In this document: positions 1-9,141 of the stretch, piece after piece
How the letters are laid out: each line of letters opens with the position of its first letter
Numbering within the stretch: the first letter of the stretch is position 1
Assembly (NCBI GenBank): GCA_036262055.1
Contig: DATAJP010000002.1
Span: 826,177-890,176 of the forward strand
Reading direction: 5' to 3'
Origin: Ignavibacteria bacterium
GTDB taxonomy: Bacteria > Bacteroidota > Ignavibacteria > Tepidaquicellales > Tepidaquicellaceae
DNA: 64,000 nt
The notes under the pieces: model-generated
Told to the model about the DNA's origin: nothing
Seen by the model: only the letters and a program-made list of their open reading frames with translations
The model's database searches: none
Translations under genes and position numbers: made by a program

Positions 1-248
1 CTCGTTTTGCGCTTGCAGATGGAACACTGACAACCCAGCCGGAATTTTCAACCTGGTTTAAAGATGCTAAATGGGGAGTCGAGAATTACGGAACAGACCC
101 TGATATTCCTGTTGATAATAAACCGCAGGATTTTGTGAAAGGAATCGATGCACAGCTTGATAAAGCAATTGAAGTAGTACTTGAAGAAATAAAAATGAAT
201 CCACCTTTCAATCCTGATTTTACAGTGAAGCCGGATTTATCGAAATAA
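1..248 (+). CDS. C-terminal end of a tricorn-type S41 protease (partial)
   Basis: The frame starting at base 3 is open from the left edge to the TAA at 246-248 and gives about 81 residues. It contains W-G-V-E-N-Y-G-T-D-P-D-I-P-V-D-N-K-P-Q-D, then a lysine/leucine-rich helix and a proline-rich tail. This arrangement (an 'ENYGxxPDIxVDxxPQD' block, then a helix predicted to cap the domain) is what I recognise from the end of tricorn-protease homologues of peptidase family S41, which trim peptides or act as periplasmic proteases. The catalytic Ser and the PDZ domain lie outside the window, so activity cannot be judged. The family call rests on this one motif. Confidence 0.6.
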   Translation, partial: RFALADGTLTTQPEFSTWFKDAKWGVENYGTDPDIPVDNKPQDFVKGIDAQLDKAIEVVLEEIKMNPPFNPDFTVKPDLSK

Positions 249-269
249 AAAAAAAGATAAAAAATGGAA

Positions 270-365
270 GTCATCCCCGTGAAAACGGGGATCCCAGTAC
301 GCGAAGCATAGTAAGATATCCCAATTTTTACCAGAATGGGATTCCCGCCTGCGCGGGAATGACTT
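270..365. repeat. Inverted pair of dRS3-like palindromes
   Basis: Two short palindromes of the form GTCAT(T/C)CCCG-N-CGGG(A/G)ATCCCA stand in opposite orientation at 270-296 and 337-365, separated by about 40 bases. Their arms differ but stay complementary (ATCCCCGT/ACGGGGAT and ATTCCCGC/GCGGGAAT). The core ATTCCC-N8-GGGAAT resembles the dRS3 repeat of Neisseria. The second copy supplies the ATG used as the first possible start of the downstream rsgA frame. Confidence 0.8.
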
Positions 366-1507
366 CAGATTTAAAACAAATATTATTGATTAAAAAAATC
401 ACATTACAACAACTTGGCTGGAATGATTATTTTCAGGCACAGTTAAATTCGTTAGACATTAATAATAAAGAAGAACTTCTGCTTGTGCGTATTGCGATAC
501 AGCATAAGAATCAGTACGTCCTTTTTTCAGAGGCAGGTGAGCTTACCGGTGAGATGTCGGGCAAACTTCGATTCCGTATAGAATCAACAGCCGTACAATC
601 GGCTGATGATACGATAAGCTTTCCTGTTGTGGGCGACTGGGTGCTGGTAAAACCTTATGCTGAAGGTAAAGCGATAATTGAAGAAATTGTCCCGCGCAAA
701 TCGAAGTTTTCGCGACTTACTCCCGGCGAAAGAACCGACGAGCAGATTATTGCATCGAACATAGATTATGTTTTTATTGTCTCATCGATGAATAAAGATT
801 TTAACAAGCGAAGAATCGAACGTTACTTAACGATGGCTTGGGAAAATGATTTGAAGCCGGTTATTATATTGAGCAAATCCGATTTAGCAACCGATGAAGA
901 AAAAGAATATTACGTAAATGAAGCTAATGCTCTTGCAGGTGGAACGCCTGTGCATGCTGTAAGCTGTTTTACAAGAGAAAACATCGACGAGCTTTATAAA
1001 TATTTCGAAGGCAATCAAACAATTTCACTTGCAGGCTCATCAGGTGTTGGAAAATCTTCTTTGATAAATGCTTTGCTTGGTGAAGATAAGATGAAAGTAA
1101 CCGAAATCACTGATTATAAAGACAAAGGTCAGCACACAACAACTCACCGCGAGCTTTCGCTTTTGCCTAACGGCGGAATCATTATGGATACTCCGGGAAT
1201 GAGAACAATGCTGATGTGGAGCGGAGCCGAAGGACTTGAGTCTTCATTCGAAGACATTGACCAATTAATCCTGAACTGTAAATTTTCAAACTGTACTCAT
1301 ACTAACGAACCGGGGTGTGCTATTATTGAAGCACTCGAGAATGAAACACTAACTCCTGAGCGTTTCAAAAGCTACAAAAAGCTTCTCAATGAAATTCGTT
1401 ACAATGAAATGAAACAAGACACAAAACTTCGTCTCGCACAGAAGAAGCAGTGGAAAAAACTCACCGAAGAAGGACGCAACCGCTCATATCAAAAAAGAAG
1501 TTTTTAG
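359..1507 (+). CDS. rsgA: Ribosome small-subunit-dependent GTPase RsgA
   Basis: Circularly permuted GTPase that checks late maturation of the 30S ribosomal subunit. An N-terminal OB-fold region (about residues 40-110) precedes the G domain. G4 comes first (S-K-S-D, residues 172-175), followed by the P-loop G-S-S-G-V-G-K-S-S (226-234) and then D-T-P-G-M-R, the order that defines the family. A C-terminal zinc cluster is visible as C-x5-C-x-H-x5-C near residue 310. The length of 382 is a little over the usual size. The ATG at 359 lies inside a dispersed palindromic repeat, so the first residues may be repeat-derived; TTG at 386 is an alternative start. It is monocistronic, with repeats upstream. 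Confidence 0.93.
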   Translation: MTSDLKQILLIKKITLQQLGWNDYFQAQLNSLDINNKEELLLVRIAIQHKNQYVLFSEAGELTGEMSGKLRFRIESTAVQSADDTISFPVVGDWVLVKPYAEGKAIIEEIVPRKSKFSRLTPGERTDEQIIASNIDYVFIVSSMNKDFNKRRIERYLTMAWENDLKPVIILSKSDLATDEEKEYYVNEANALAGGTPVHAVSCFTRENIDELYKYFEGNQTISLAGSSGVGKSSLINALLGEDKMKVTEITDYKDKGQHTTTHRELSLLPNGGIIMDTPGMRTMLMWSGAEGLESSFEDIDQLILNCKFSNCTHTNEPGCAIIEALENETLTPERFKSYKKLLNEIRYNEMKQDTKLRLAQKKQWKKLTEEGRNRSYQKRSF

Positions 1508-1557
1508 CTCAAAATCTCCCACTGATTTCACGAATTTATACAAATTCAGCGGAGTTT

Positions 1558-1593
1558 TTATTATTAATTACACATTATTAATTGTTAATTGTA
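1558..1593. repeat. AT-rich 'taattgttaatt' spacer repeat
   Basis: A short run built from ATTAATTACACATTATTAATTGTTAATTG. The same vocabulary (TTAATTGT, TGCTAATT, ATTACTCATT) recurs at about 5372, 15238, 24553 and 37039, always next to the end of a gene, so this is a dispersed family and not simple AT noise. Confidence 0.5.
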
Positions 1594-1680
1594 TATCCTT
1601 TCCCCTTTAAAAACAGCTAAAAAATCGGTATTTTATAGTTTGTCTTTTTAAACCCATTTACCTAAACCAAAGGAGTTTTA

Positions 1681-3375
1681 ATGAAATTTTCTGAAATGAC
1701 CTATTCCCGCATTGACATGCCGGAATTTGAATCATCATTTAATAAAGTCCTCGATGAATTTCTTAATGCAGAAGCCGCCGATGTTCAGTTGAAAGCAATC
1801 AATAAAATTAATGAACTAAGAACTGAATTTGATTCCAACAAAGTTCTTGCATTCATTAATTACTCAATTGATACCAACAACAAAAAATTTGAAGAAGAAC
1901 AGGAATACTTTGATAATAATACACCGTTGTATCAAAATCTTGTGAGCAAATACTATGATGCTCTTGTAAATTCCAAGTTCAGAACAGCTCTTGAAAATCA
2001 TCTCGGAAGACATTTGTTCGACATTGCAGAAATTACATTAAAAACTTTTGACCCTGCAATAATCGAAGACCTGAAGAAAGAAAACCATCTCGCAAGCCAA
2101 TACTTGAAGTTGAAAGCTTCTGCAAAGATTATGTTCGACGGTGAAGAAAAAACTCTCATGGACCTTGAGCCGCACATGGAATCTCCTGACCGCGAGAAAA
2201 GAAAAAAAGCTTTCGAAGCATATTGGGGATATTTTAAAAGCAGAAAAGAAGAATTTGATAAAGTATATGATGACCTTGTAAAAGTAAGAACGCAGATGGC
2301 GGTTAAAGTGGGATATAAAAATTATATTCCGCTTGGCTACGCCAGAATGAAAAGAATTGATTATGATGCTCCCATGGTAGCAAATTTCAGAAAGCAGGTT
2401 CGTGAGTATATCGTTCCGCTTGCAACGGAGCTTCGCAAAAGACAAACAAAACGTCTTGGCATTGATAAACTTTTATATTTTGATACATTCCTTCAGTTCA
2501 AGTCGGGCAATCCATCGCCAAAAGGAACACCTGAGTGGATTATTGAGCAGGGAAAAGAAATGTATAATGACTTATCACCTGAGACAGGAACGTTTTTTAA
2601 TTTCATGATTAACAATGAGCTTATGGATGTTTATAGCCGTAAAGGTAAAGCAGATATGGGCTATTGCGAATTCATCGGAAAATATAAAAGCCCGTTCATT
2701 TTTGCTAACATGAACGGAACCGAAGGTGATATAACCGTTCTTACTCACGAAGCAGGGCACGCTTTTCAGGCATACTCAAGCCGCGACTTTAAAGTGAAAG
2801 AATACATGGAGCCGACTTTTGAAACCGCCGAAATACATTCTATGAGCATGGAATTTTTGACATGGGATCACATGAAATTATTCTTCAACGGGGATACTGA
2901 AAAGTTTAAGTTTTCACATTTGAATGGAGCAATTCTAATCATTCCTTATCTTGTTCTTGTCGATGAGTTCCAGCATGTTGTTTATGATAACCCTAACATG
3001 ACACCGGCTGAAAGAAACAAAGCATGGAGAGAGCTTGAAAAAATTTATATGCCTCATCTTGATTATGCGGACAATGAATATCTCGAACAGGGCGGAAGAT
3101 GGCAGAGACAGGGACATATTTATGAAATGCCGTTTTATTATATCGACTATGCTCTTGCTCAAATCTGTGCATTCCAGTTCTGGAAGCTTTCAAATGCCGA
3201 TAAAGACCGAGCTCTTGAAAAATATATTTACCTCTGTAAAGAAGGCGGAAGCAAATCATTCACTACATTACTGAAAATGGCAGGACTGAAATCACCATTT
3301 GAAAAAGATACCGTTAAAGAAGTCGTTGCAGAAGTAAAAACATGGTTAGATAAAACCGACGACTCAAGATTTTAA
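1681..3375 (+). CDS. M3 family oligoendopeptidase (PepF-like), copy 1
   Basis: Cytoplasmic zinc metallopeptidase of 564 residues with no signal peptide; the family cleaves short peptides. The zinc motif H-E-A-G-H sits at residues 356-360, and the following E-T-A-E-I-H-S-M segment supplies the likely third ligand (Glu384). The helical N-terminal half and the Tyr-rich C-terminal region (Y-E-M-P-F-Y-Y-I-D-Y) match the M3 fold. A strong Shine-Dalgarno sequence AAGGAG (1670-1675) is spaced five bases from the ATG and fixes the start. A close paralogue of nearly identical length lies just past bipA at 5547, with the HEAGH motif at the same residue number. Confidence 0.93.
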   Translation: MKFSEMTYSRIDMPEFESSFNKVLDEFLNAEAADVQLKAINKINELRTEFDSNKVLAFINYSIDTNNKKFEEEQEYFDNNTPLYQNLVSKYYDALVNSKFRTALENHLGRHLFDIAEITLKTFDPAIIEDLKKENHLASQYLKLKASAKIMFDGEEKTLMDLEPHMESPDREKRKKAFEAYWGYFKSRKEEFDKVYDDLVKVRTQMAVKVGYKNYIPLGYARMKRIDYDAPMVANFRKQVREYIVPLATELRKRQTKRLGIDKLLYFDTFLQFKSGNPSPKGTPEWIIEQGKEMYNDLSPETGTFFNFMINNELMDVYSRKGKADMGYCEFIGKYKSPFIFANMNGTEGDITVLTHEAGHAFQAYSSRDFKVKEYMEPTFETAEIHSMSMEFLTWDHMKLFFNGDTEKFKFSHLNGAILIIPYLVLVDEFQHVVYDNPNMTPAERNKAWRELEKIYMPHLDYADNEYLEQGGRWQRQGHIYEMPFYYIDYALAQICAFQFWKLSNADKDRALEKYIYLCKEGGSKSFTTLLKMAGLKSPFEKDTVKEVVAEVKTWLDKTDDSRF

Positions 3376-3379
3376 AAAT

Positions 3380-3474
3380 AAATTCCCCTCTTGAGAGGGG
3401 TGGCTCCGACAAAGTTGGAGACGGGTTGTGTTTTGCAAAAGGAATGGGATTCCCGCTTTCGCGGGAATGACTTC
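3380..3474. repeat. Composite repeat: double hairpin plus dRS3-like palindrome
   Basis: The spacer between the peptidase and bipA holds two elements. At 3380-3431 is a double hairpin: CCCCTC/GAGGGG, then CTCCGAC-AAA-GTTGGAG. At 3445-3474 is a dRS3-like palindrome with arms ATTCCCGC/GCGGGAAT. The same two elements recur in the spacer after bipA and again near 62617. Confidence 0.8.
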
Positions 3475-3532
3475 CTTTTGTTTTTTTATATGTGCTCTCT
3501 GTGGTATTGTAATTTTTAATAAAAATAATTTA

Positions 3533-5371
3533 ATGAACAAATCACGAAACGAAAAAATCAGAAACATTGCGATTATTGCGCACGTTGACCACGGTAAGAC
3601 AACATTGGTTGACCATATGTTTAGGCAGTCGGGACTTTTCCGCGAAAATCAGGAAGTCGAAGAAAGAGTCATGGACTCTATGGATCTTGAGCGAGAACGC
3701 GGAATTACCATTGCTGCAAAAAACTGTTCCATATTCTGGAAAGATATAAAAATAAATATTCTCGATACTCCGGGTCACGCAGATTTTGGAGGTGAAGTTG
3801 AACGTGCCTTAATGATGGTGGATGGTGTTATACTTCTTGTCGATGCCTCAGAAGGTCCGCTGCCGCAGACAAGATTTGTGCTAAAGAAAGCTCTTGAAAA
3901 CAGATTGCCTGTTATTGTTATAGTAAATAAAATTGATAGAAAAGATGCGCGTCCTCAGGAAGTGCTGAACGAAGTTTATGATTTGTTCATCGACCTTGAT
4001 GCAACGGAACAGCAAATTGAGTTTCCTGTTTTATATGCAATCGGAAGAGAAGGTATTGCTCAGAAAACACTTGAAGAAAAAGGAAGTGACCTATCTGTTT
4101 TATTTGATACTATTATAACTGAAATTCCTGCTCCAAAGTATGATGCAGATGAACCATTCCAGATGATTGTAGCTGACTTGAATTACTCAGATTATCTCGG
4201 TCGTCTCGCAATCGGAAAAGTTATTAATGGCTCAATTAAACAAAACGCTGAGCTTGTCTGCATAAACGAAGACGGCAAAGCTCTTCCGCTCAAAGTTTCT
4301 AAAATTCAGGTTTATGAAGGATTGACTTATAAAGAATCTCCGGAAGTTTTTCCCGGTGATATAGCAATTTTATCGGGAATAGAAGATGTACACATTGGTG
4401 ATACTATATGTAATAAGGATAATCCAAAGCCGTTAAAGAGAATTATGGTTGATGAACCGGTTATCTCGATGCTGTTTTCCATTAATACTTCGCCTGTCTC
4501 GGGAAGAGAAGGAAAGCATGTTCAGTCAAACAAAATCCGTGAAAGATTGTTTAAGGAAACACTGAGAAACGTTGCATTGAAGGTCGAAGATTCACCTGAC
4601 AGAGAAAGCTTTATTGTAAAAGGACGCGGTGAGTTTCAGCTTGCAATTCTTATTGAGACAATGCGCCGTGAAGGATATGAGCTTAGCGTCGGAAGACCGC
4701 AGGTTATTTTTAAAAAGAAAGACGGGAAAAATCTTGAACCGATTGAACATTTGTTTATTGATACGGAAGAAGAATTTGTCGGAATAATTTCCGAAAAGCT
4801 TTCGAAGAAAAAAGGGAGAATGATTAATCTTGTTAATCACGGAACAGGCAGAGTGCGAATCGAATTCAGCATTCCATCGCGTTCATTAATTGGTTATAGA
4901 AACGAATTTTTAACCGACACAAAAGGAACCGGAATAATGAATTCCTATCTGCAAGGTTATGAAGAATACCGTGGCGATTTCCCGACACGTTTAACGGGTT
5001 CTTTGGTATCGGATAGAGCAGGTGAGGCATTGTCATATGCATTGTTTAACCTTGAACCCAGAGGAACGTTATTCGTAAATCCTAATGACATTGTTTACGA
5101 AGGGATGATAGTTGGTGAACATAACCGTGATAATGACCTCGATGTTAATGCTACAAAAGGAAAAAAATTAACTAACATGCGCGCATCAGGAAAAGACGAC
5201 AGTATTATTTTAACTCCCGTTGTTCCTATGACTCTCGAACGTGCGATTGAATTTATAAAAGATGATGAGCTTGTTGAAGTAACGCCAAAATCAATACGCT
5301 TAAGGAAAGCAATTCTTTCCTCGCAGACGAGACACACGCAAAGAGGAAAAGCCGCAAGCGGAAAGCTCTGA
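3533..5371 (+). CDS. typA: Translational GTPase TypA/BipA
   Basis: Ribosome-associated GTPase of the EF-G superfamily that helps 50S assembly and stress adaptation. Of 612 residues, the G domain shows A-H-V-D-H-G-K-T-T (P-loop, residues 16-24), D-T-P-G-H (78-82) and N-K-I-D (132-135), then EF-Tu-like domain 2, EF-G-like domains 3 and 5, and the BipA-specific C-terminal domain ending in a basic tail. The start is placed at ATG 3533, giving the expected family N-terminus. The frame stays open upstream to 3428, but that stretch is only translated palindromic repeat (N-G-I-P-A-F-A-G-M-T), so I exclude it. The two M3 peptidase paralogues flank it. Confidence 0.96.
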   Translation: MNKSRNEKIRNIAIIAHVDHGKTTLVDHMFRQSGLFRENQEVEERVMDSMDLERERGITIAAKNCSIFWKDIKINILDTPGHADFGGEVERALMMVDGVILLVDASEGPLPQTRFVLKKALENRLPVIVIVNKIDRKDARPQEVLNEVYDLFIDLDATEQQIEFPVLYAIGREGIAQKTLEEKGSDLSVLFDTIITEIPAPKYDADEPFQMIVADLNYSDYLGRLAIGKVINGSIKQNAELVCINEDGKALPLKVSKIQVYEGLTYKESPEVFPGDIAILSGIEDVHIGDTICNKDNPKPLKRIMVDEPVISMLFSINTSPVSGREGKHVQSNKIRERLFKETLRNVALKVEDSPDRESFIVKGRGEFQLAILIETMRREGYELSVGRPQVIFKKKDGKNLEPIEHLFIDTEEEFVGIISEKLSKKKGRMINLVNHGTGRVRIEFSIPSRSLIGYRNEFLTDTKGTGIMNSYLQGYEEYRGDFPTRLTGSLVSDRAGEALSYALFNLEPRGTLFVNPNDIVYEGMIVGEHNRDNDLDVNATKGKKLTNMRASGKDDSIILTPVVPMTLERAIEFIKDDELVEVTPKSIRLRKAILSSQTRHTQRGKAASGKL

Positions 5372-5506
5372 CAATTAATAATTAGTAATGTGTAATGAGT
5401 AATTAATAATTTCTATAAATCCCCTCTTGAAGGGGGTGGATTCGACGAAGTCGAAAACGGAGTGTGTTTACACTTTAAAGTCATTCCTGCGAAGGCAGGA
5501 ATCCCA
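5372..5506. repeat. AT-rich repeat plus composite hairpin repeats
   Basis: The spacer after bipA is built entirely of repeats: the AT-rich TAATTAGTAATGTGTAATGAG family (about 5372-5411), a double hairpin at 5418-5469 with second stem TTCGAC-GAA-GTCGAA, and a dRS3-like palindrome at 5480-5506 with arms ATTCCTGC/GCAGGAAT. Relative to the copy at 3380 both hairpins carry different arm bases that still pair. Confidence 0.75.
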
Positions 5507-5546
5507 ATCGCGAAGCCTAAAATTTACTTCGCAGAAAATAAGTCAT

Positions 5547-7247
5547 ATGAAATTTTCAGAATATGTTTACAAGCGACCTGATCTTGATTCAGTTTCAAAA
5601 AATTTTGAATCATATGTCAATGATTTGAATAATGCACATTCGGTTGAATCTGCACTGGAAGCAATTTCAAAAATAAATACTTTGCGAAATCATTACGAAA
5701 CCGCAAGAACAATTTCAAACATTAAGTATACAGGTAATACCCGAGATCCGAAGAACGAAGAAGAGCATAATTTTTTTGATGATGCGAAGCCGACAATTGA
5801 CGGTCTGATGAGCAAATATTATAAAGCACTTGTTAATACTAAACACCGGACTGAGCTTGAGAAAAAACTCGGTTCGCATTTGTTTAATGTTGCCGATAAA
5901 ATCATTTCGACATTCAATGACTCTATTATTGAAGACTTGAAAAAAGAAAATCATCTTGTAACGCAGTATGTAAAGTTAATGTCATCTGCTGAAATTAATT
6001 TTAAAGGACAGACATATAACATTGCTGGACTCTCGCCGCTTATTATGTCAACCGATAGAAATCTTCGCAAAGAAGCGACAACAGCTAAATGGAAATTTTT
6101 TGAGGATAACTCAAAAGAATTTGACAGGATATTCGATGAGCTTGTAAAAGTCCGCACAACAATTGCAAAAAAACTTGGATTTAAAAACTTTGTCGAGCTT
6201 GGCTATGCACGCATGCGTAGAACGGATTATAATCATACTCATGTTGCTGATTTTAGAGAACATATACGCAAGCATCTTGTGCCTGTTGTGCTTGAATTAA
6301 AAGAGAAGCAAAGAAAACGTCTTGGTCTCGATAAATTATATTTTTATGATAATGATATAGATTTCAATACAGGCAATGCTGAACCCAAAGGTAATCCTGA
6401 GTGGATAATGGAACGCGCCGGGAAAATGTATAATGAACTTTCACACGAAACAGGTGAGTTTATGAATTACATGATGGAAGGCGAGCTGACGGATTTATAT
6501 AACAAAGCAGGTAAAGCTCCCGGCGGTTACTGCACTTTTATTGCAGATTATAAATCACCGTTCATTTTTTCAAACATGAACGGAACATCAGATGACATTC
6601 GTGTTCTCACTCATGAAGCAGGTCATGCGTTTCAGGGATTTTGTTCGCGTGATTTCGACATTCCGGAATACAGAACGCCGACAATGGAAGCATGTGAGAT
6701 TCATTCAATGAGCATGGAATTTTTGACATGGGACTGGATGAATTTATTTTTTGAGGAACAGACCGATAAATTTAAATATGCACATCTTGAAAGAGCATTG
6801 AAGTTTATTCCTTACGGTGTTTCGGTTGATGAGTTCCAGCATTTTGTTTATGAAAATCCCGATGCAACTCCCGAAGAAAGAAAAAAAGCCTGGAGTGCAA
6901 TCGAGAAAAAATATCTTTCATTCAGAGATTATGACGACATTGAATTTTTGAAAAACGGCGGCTTCTGGCAAAGCCAGCCGCATATTTACAGACTGCCGTT
7001 TTATTATATAGATTATTGTCTTGCCGAAATCTGCGCATTACAGTTCTGGAAGAAATCAGTCGATAATAAAAAAACAGCTTGGGAAGATTATCTCGGACTT
7101 TGCAAGGAAGGCGGCAGATATAATTTCACGGAGCTCATAAAAATTGCAAAACTTAAATCACCATTTGAGGAAGCAACAGTAAAAACTGCAATTGAACATC
7201 CTTATAAGTGGCTGAGTTCAATAAATGATGCTGAATTAGAAGCATAA
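5547..7247 (+). CDS. M3 family oligoendopeptidase (PepF-like), copy 2
   Basis: Second M3 zinc peptidase, 566 residues from the ATG at 5547. It starts M-K-F-S-E like copy 1 and is similar along its whole length. H-E-A-G-H is at residues 356-360 and the downstream E-A-C-E-I-H-S-M segment carries the third zinc ligand. It has no signal peptide and is probably cytosolic. The frame is open upstream to 5427, but that extension is translated spacer repeat and is excluded. The pair most likely arose by duplication around bipA; whether substrate range has diverged cannot be read from the sequence. Confidence 0.93.
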   Translation: MKFSEYVYKRPDLDSVSKNFESYVNDLNNAHSVESALEAISKINTLRNHYETARTISNIKYTGNTRDPKNEEEHNFFDDAKPTIDGLMSKYYKALVNTKHRTELEKKLGSHLFNVADKIISTFNDSIIEDLKKENHLVTQYVKLMSSAEINFKGQTYNIAGLSPLIMSTDRNLRKEATTAKWKFFEDNSKEFDRIFDELVKVRTTIAKKLGFKNFVELGYARMRRTDYNHTHVADFREHIRKHLVPVVLELKEKQRKRLGLDKLYFYDNDIDFNTGNAEPKGNPEWIMERAGKMYNELSHETGEFMNYMMEGELTDLYNKAGKAPGGYCTFIADYKSPFIFSNMNGTSDDIRVLTHEAGHAFQGFCSRDFDIPEYRTPTMEACEIHSMSMEFLTWDWMNLFFEEQTDKFKYAHLERALKFIPYGVSVDEFQHFVYENPDATPEERKKAWSAIEKKYLSFRDYDDIEFLKNGGFWQSQPHIYRLPFYYIDYCLAEICALQFWKKSVDNKKTAWEDYLGLCKEGGRYNFTELIKIAKLKSPFEEATVKTAIEHPYKWLSSINDAELEA

Positions 7248-7367
7248 AAAACGTTAGTTTTTAAGTATTTTTGCATTTTTAAGCTGTTCACCACTAATTT
7301 AGTATGTTTAATATAGCATTCAAAAAAAGTATTTTATTAAATTATCAATAAACGGAGCGATTCCATA

Positions 7368-8387
7368 ATGTCAAATAAAAAAAGCTTTTTATTATTAATT
7401 CCCGCAATAATTTTTATGTTTGTAATTTCATCGTGCACTAAAAAAGATGAACCCGGAAGCCAAAGTGGAAACGATACCACCAGTGTTATGGTCGGTGACA
7501 AGGTGATGCTAAAGTATAATCCAAAGAAGGATGACGTTTTAAAATATAAAATCACAAACTCTACCAATGTTAAAGAAAACAGTCCGAACACAGGTGGAAA
7601 AGATTTAACAAACGACCAGAACATTACAATATTTTATTCCGAGCAAGTGAATGAAGTTAATGAGTCCGGGGTGATAACTTATAAAGTTACATTTGATAGT
7701 ATTCTTGTGAGCGCAAAAATATCTTCAGGTGATACATCAGTTTCTCAAAACTACAGTTCTAACATAAAAGATTCGGTTTATTCCAAACCTGACTTTGTTG
7801 AATTCAATGCTTTAATAAATAATCCTTTCAAGATGAGAGTTTCATCAAGAGGCGAGATTCTTGAAGCATATGAACTTGAAAACGTTCATGATGCGATTTA
7901 TAAAGCCTATGGTGATACATTGACCGACAAAGAAAAAGAAGTTGTTAAGCAGACATTGAACACTACTTACTTTAAAGATTTGCTTCAGAATTCTTTTCAG
8001 AAGTTTCCTGAAAACGCAATCGCAAAAGACTCTTCGTGGATGATAACAGACAGCGACCAGCTTTTAATTTTCCCGGTTAAGAAAATTTTAAACTATAAGT
8101 TGTCGGATGTAAAAACCGAAAACGGAAAGACGCTTGTAACAATTGACGCAACACTCGATAATGAATTTATTGAGAAACAGGTTAAAGAAAAAGATTTGAC
8201 TGCAACCGTGGAGGATTCAAAAACTACCGGAACCGGAAAAGTTGTATTGAATCTCACACGCGGATGTATAGTTAATAAAGAAACAAATCTTGCAATTGAC
8301 ATAAGCATAAAAATGGCAGCGGGCGGTCAGTCTGCAAAGTCCGTTCAGACAATAAAGACGGGCTTTAAAGTAGAACTGCTTAATTAA
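7368..8387 (+). CDS. Lipoprotein, resembles DUF6263 family
   Basis: A 339-residue exported lipoprotein: N-terminal K-K-K, hydrophobic core, and lipobox V-I-S-S-C at about residues 18-22, followed by a charged linker. The mature part is beta-rich with repeated K-Y-K-I / Y-K-V-T strands and K-T-T-G-T-G near the end, a layout I associate with DUF6263 proteins of Bacteroidota; the match is from memory and only moderate. No enzymatic motif is visible. The stop lies 10 bases before upp, so they may be co-transcribed, although no functional link is evident. A GGAG at about 7355 precedes the ATG. Confidence 0.7.
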   Translation: MSNKKSFLLLIPAIIFMFVISSCTKKDEPGSQSGNDTTSVMVGDKVMLKYNPKKDDVLKYKITNSTNVKENSPNTGGKDLTNDQNITIFYSEQVNEVNESGVITYKVTFDSILVSAKISSGDTSVSQNYSSNIKDSVYSKPDFVEFNALINNPFKMRVSSRGEILEAYELENVHDAIYKAYGDTLTDKEKEVVKQTLNTTYFKDLLQNSFQKFPENAIAKDSSWMITDSDQLLIFPVKKILNYKLSDVKTENGKTLVTIDATLDNEFIEKQVKEKDLTATVEDSKTTGTGKVVLNLTRGCIVNKETNLAIDISIKMAAGGQSAKSVQTIKTGFKVELLN

Positions 8388-8397
8388 ATAATTTTAA

Positions 8398-9045
8398 ATG
8401 GCAAAACTAAAAATCCTCGAACACCCGTTAGTTCAGTCATATCTTACTGTTTTAAGAAATAAATCAACAGGCAAGCAGGAGTTCAGCGTAGCACTTGATA
8501 AAATTTCGTATTTGATGGCATCGGATATATATAATGTCCTTGCAACGGAAACCGAGAACATTGAAACGCCGTTAAAAAAAACCAAGGGTGTGAAGATAAA
8601 AGATGATGTTATTTTGATGCCGATATTGAGAGCCGGATTAGGACTTAAAAAAGGATTTTTAGATTTGTACCCGGATGCATTGGTAAGCCACATCGGAATT
8701 TTCAGAAATGAACACACGCTTCAGCCGGTAAACTATTATTTCAGGTTTCCTGTTATTGATACTAAAAAGGCGAATATAAAAGTTATTGTTCTTGAACCGA
8801 TGATAGCAACAGGAGGAAGCGCGATTTATGCGATTAAAAAACTTTTTGAGCTCGGAATTAAGAAAGTGTATGTTGCTTCGTTAATTGCCGCTCCTGAAGG
8901 AATAAAAGAATTTAAGAATTCATTCTCAAAAACACAGAATGAGAATATTTTTATAACGGTTTGCGCCCTTGATGAAAAACTGAATGATAAAGGTTACATA
9001 ATGCCGGGACTTGGTGATGCTGGAGACAGAATGTTCGGCACATAA
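8398..9045 (+). CDS. upp: Uracil phosphoribosyltransferase
   Basis: Pyrimidine salvage enzyme converting uracil and PRPP to UMP. At 215 residues it has family length. The L-R-A-G-L-G segment (about 77-82), the PRPP-binding motif E-P-M-I-A-T-G-G-S (133-141) and the C-terminal G-Y-I-M-P-G-L-G-D-A-G-D-R uracil-binding loop are all present. The PRPP motif begins with Glu where most family members have Asp, a conservative change. It starts 10 bases after the lipoprotein stop and is followed by a palindromic repeat and the rel gene. Confidence 0.96.
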   Translation: MAKLKILEHPLVQSYLTVLRNKSTGKQEFSVALDKISYLMASDIYNVLATETENIETPLKKTKGVKIKDDVILMPILRAGLGLKKGFLDLYPDALVSHIGIFRNEHTLQPVNYYFRFPVIDTKKANIKVIVLEPMIATGGSAIYAIKKLFELGIKKVYVASLIAAPEGIKEFKNSFSKTQNENIFITVCALDEKLNDKGYIMPGLGDAGDRMFGT

Positions 9046-9056
9046 TCATCTCATAA

Positions 9057-9098
9057 GTCATTCCGCGGGGTACCCTCTGGGTCACGCGGGAATCCCAT
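9057..9098. repeat. dRS3-like palindrome with expanded loop
   Basis: GTCATTCCGCG ... CGCGGGAATCCCATT has the usual repeat ends, but the centre is enlarged to about 18 bases containing GGGTACCC and CTGGGTCA. It lies between upp and rel and is a variant of the family seen at 270, 3445 and 5480. Confidence 0.65.
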
Positions 9099-9127
9099 TG
9101 TTAAGGATGAGATGATATAAGTTTTTT

Positions 9128-9132
9128 GGAGG
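9128..9132 (+). promoter_or_regulatory. Ribosome binding site of rel/spoT
   Basis: GGAGG nine bases upstream of the ATG at 9142. It is one of the few clear Shine-Dalgarno sequences in the window and supports that start. Confidence 0.7.
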
Positions 9133-9141
9133 TTTAGATAA

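Noticed and set aside
86-274. Minus-strand frame of 62 residues at the left edge
   Set aside because: It lies antisense to the end of the S41 protease frame, whose sequence matches a known family ending; low-complexity Ser/Phe composition is typical of a shadow frame.
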